Of a stretch of 7,959 nt of DNA, positions 6,745 to 7,959 are shown one piece after another. Source of the stretch: Chitinophagaceae bacterium (lineage in GTDB: Bacteria > Bacteroidota > Bacteroidia > Chitinophagales > Chitinophagaceae); contig JAHEZA010000090.1 of the NCBI GenBank assembly GCA_023251335.1, positions 1 through 7,959 on the forward strand. Direction: 5' to 3'. The translations under genes and the position numbers were made by a program. The notes below the pieces were generated by a model. That model had not been told where the DNA came from and searched no databases. It worked only from the letters and a program-made list of their open reading frames with translations. How positions within the stretch are numbered: position 1 is the stretch's first letter; every line of letters begins with the position of its first letter.

Positions 6745-7296
6745 TTATTTTGTTTTACCGGAAGCTCTGAAACCAATTGGATTTCGCGGTTTATTCTCCT
6801 GGATTAATAATTTCTTTAAGTAAGCGAATACTGTTTTTATTTCTTCATCATTTTTTATCAGATGCTGTTCTATTTTTTCTATTTTCATCCAAAGGTCTTT
6901 GTTATCCAAAATCAATTGTTTCATTTTAGTAAACATTCTTATTATTTGTATGTTAACCTGGATTGCAGTTTCAGAATTTAATACGCTTGAGAGCATGGCT
7001 ACGCCTTGTTCGGTGAAGGCGAAAGGTAATTTTCTAGTACCGCCCCTTCCTTTTTTGTTTGATATCGCAATTTGCGATATCAAAGATTTGAATTCTTCGT
7101 TTGATAATTGAAACATAAAATCTTCTGGAAACCTTGAGATGTTTCTTTTCACTGCTTCATTTAAACGAAACGTAGGAACTCCGTACATCCCCGCTGAATC
7201 CTTGTCCAGCATTACTTTCTGTCCTCGGATAATAAAAATTCTCTCGACAATTGTTTCTTCAGAAACATTTACAACCGGCAAAGAAGATTTCGGCAT
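6745..7296 (-). CDS. ORF6N domain-containing DNA-binding protein
   Basis: ORF6N domains occur in phage-encoded and mobile-element proteins, often beside KilA-N, and are thought to bind DNA; no specific role is known for this copy. In its 183 residues the domain spans about 15-108: [16 protein letters not shown] (18-33), [16 protein letters not shown] (37-52), [15 protein letters not shown] (55-69), [20 protein letters not shown] (85-104), then [12 protein letters not shown] (111-122). A charged coiled-coil-like helix (about 123-165) and a basic tail with PRNPIGF follow, all typical of Bacteroidota copies. The usual LAELYGV segment reads SAGMYGV here, a small deviation. Residues about 71-80 are encoded by a 27-bp palindrome. 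The gene sits between the two MetH modules, 74 bp after the first and 2 bp before the second, with no sign of decay. It may be a mobile or parasitic insertion that now shares the metH transcript. Confidence 0.93.
   Translation of the reverse strand: MPKSSLPVVNVSEETIVERIFIIRGQKVMLDKDSAGMYGVPTFRLNEAVKRNISRFPEDFMFQLSNEEFKSLISQIAISNKKGRGGTRKLPFAFTEQGVAMLSSVLNSETAIQVNIQIIRMFTKMKQLILDNKDLWMKIEKIEQHLIKNDEEIKTVFAYLKKLLIQENKPRNPIGFRASGKTK
7058..7084. repeat. Perfect 13-bp-arm palindrome inside the ORF6N gene
   Basis: The arms TTTGATATCGCAA (7058-7070) and TTGCGATATCAAA (7072-7084) are perfect inverted copies around a single T. The 13-base core TCGCAATTTGCGA (7065-7077) is the exact reverse complement of the core of the palindrome at 7323-7353. 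On the coding strand it encodes about residues 71-80 (LISQIAIS region), between the conserved PEDFMFQL and FTEQGVAML blocks. Confidence 0.9.
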
Positions 7297-7322
7297 ATTT
7301 GTTTGTTTACTGATAAATAATT

Positions 7323-7353
7323 TCTCTAAGGTCGCAAATTGCGACCTTAGAGA
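7323..7353. repeat. Perfect 15-bp-arm palindrome upstream of ORF6N
   Basis: The arms TCTCTAAGGTCGCAA (7323-7337) and TTGCGACCTTAGAGA (7339-7353) pair perfectly around one A. The repeat overlaps the next palindrome by six bases (TAGAGA, 7348-7353). It lies 26 bp before the ORF6N start. In the minus-strand transcript it would form a strong hairpin, but no U-run follows, so it is not an intrinsic terminator. A REP/MITE-like unit, an RNA-processing hairpin, or an operator are all possible. Confidence 0.92.
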
Positions 7354-7373
7354 CGGATTGCAATCCGTCTCTA
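7348..7373. repeat. Perfect 26-bp palindrome containing the stop codon of the first MetH module
   Basis: TAGAGACGGATTG (7348-7360) is followed with no spacer by its exact reverse complement CAATCCGTCTCTA (7361-7373). The last three bases, CTA (7371-7373), are the minus-strand TAG that ends the first MetH module. The repeat boundary and the stop codon therefore coincide, suggesting that the palindrome's arrival set the present C-terminus. Confidence 0.92.
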
Positions 7374-7959
7374 CAAAATTTCCTCCATCACCGGTAATTT
7401 TCTGGCTTCGAATTTCTTTACTTGCTCCGCGATGTGTTTAATATGTTCCGGTGTTGTTCCACAACATCCGCCCACAATATTTACAAAACCTTCTTTTGCC
7501 CAATCTTCAATAATGTGTGCAGTTTCTTCCGGTTGCTCATCATATTCTCCAAAGGCATTGGGCAATCCTGCATTGGGATATGCAGAAGTATAACAACTTG
7601 CTATTTCACTCAACTCTTCAATATGCGGCCGCATTTCTTTAGCGCCCAATGCGCAATTTAAACCCACACTTAAAGGATTGGCATGAGAAACTGAAATATA
7701 AAATGCTTCTAAAGTTTGCCCACTGAGCGTTCTTCCACTTGCGTCTGTTATGGTGCCACTAATCATTATCGGAAGCTCTTCTTTTTTGGTATCTCTGAAA
7801 TATTTCTTTATCGCATAAATCGCTGCCTTTGCATTGAGTGTGTCAAAAATGGTTTCTATCAGAAGCAAATCGACTCCGCCATCTACGAGCCCTTTTATTT
7901 GTTCATAATACGCATCCGCCACTTCATCAAAAGTTACGGTTCTAAAACCCGGATTATTT
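7371..7959 (-). CDS. metH: Methionine synthase homocysteine-binding module (5' end outside window)
   Basis: This is the zinc-dependent homocysteine S-methyltransferase domain that forms the N-terminal part of MetH in one-piece enzymes; it activates homocysteine as a zinc thiolate for methylation by methylcobalamin. The frame is open to the window edge: 195 residues are visible, beginning [20 protein letters not shown]. The GTG at 7920-7922 is internal, not a start. Motifs include [43 protein letters not shown] with the first zinc cysteine, AYPNAGLPN, and [11 protein letters not shown] with the Cys-Cys zinc pair. The reading frame ends [11 protein letters not shown] then TAG, at the place where the E. 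coli protein continues through a short linker into the folate domain (RKLP...RLSGLEPL). The partner module is the frame at 4346-6742, now separated by palindromes and an ORF6N gene. Two-gene MetH occurs naturally in Bacteroidota, so the split alone need not be damage. Confidence 0.95.
   Translation of the reverse strand, partial: NNPGFRTVTFDEVADAYYEQIKGLVDGGVDLLLIETIFDTLNAKAAIYAIKKYFRDTKKEELPIMISGTITDASGRTLSGQTLEAFYISVSHANPLSVGLNCALGAKEMRPHIEELSEIASCYTSAYPNAGLPNAFGEYDEQPEETAHIIEDWAKEGFVNIVGGCCGTTPEHIKHIAEQVKKFEARKLPVMEEIL

Noticed and set aside
7323..7373. CRISPR array or intrinsic terminator
   Set aside because: There are only two different palindromes, with no spacer-repeat periodicity, and no U-run follows either hairpin on the transcribed strand.

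Overview
The window reads like a chromosomal segment of a member of the Bacteroidota, probably Chitinophagaceae/Sphingobacteriia-like. The signs are an AT-rich sequence, start codons without Shine-Dalgarno motifs, a TAnnTTTG-type promoter before the HU gene, a DUF4286 gene, and a methionine synthase encoded in two pieces. The genus cannot be fixed from the sequence alone.

Layout. Positions 1-549 (+) hold the 3' part of pdxH (pyridoxamine 5'-phosphate oxidase). Facing it on the minus strand is a 42-residue ribosomal protein bTHX gene (621-749), too short for ordinary ORF calling. An intrinsic terminator (783-818) and an HU-family DNA-binding protein gene (836-1105) with a recognisable promoter lie just upstream of it. 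A roughly 280-bp spacer follows. Next come a DUF4286 gene (1386-1691) and exodeoxyribonuclease III (1695-2462), both minus, with exoIII first and only 3 bp between them. Divergent from exoIII, on the plus strand, are an RDD-family membrane protein (2508-2993) and a DUF3137-type membrane protein (3087-4010).

The rest (4028-7959, minus) is a methionine synthase (MetH) locus with three oddities. (1) The homocysteine-binding module (7371 to the window edge) and the folate/B12/AdoMet module (4028-6742) are separate reading frames. (2) Between them sits an ORF6N-domain DNA-binding protein gene (6745-7296), typical of phage and mobile DNA, ending 2 bp before the second MetH start. (3) The second MetH module is cut by an in-frame TAG (4346-4348) inside the AdoMet-binding reactivation domain. 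The remaining 105 codons, including the [10 protein letters not shown] motif, are intact and in frame.

Two overlapping perfect palindromes (7323-7353 and 7348-7373) fill most of the gap between the first MetH module and the ORF6N gene, and the second supplies the first module's stop codon. A third palindrome inside the ORF6N coding region (7058-7084) shares a 13-base core with the first. The most notable content is therefore a methionine synthase locus invaded by, or associated with, an ORF6N/palindrome unit and carrying a point nonsense mutation. The other genes are ordinary housekeeping or uncharacterised membrane genes.
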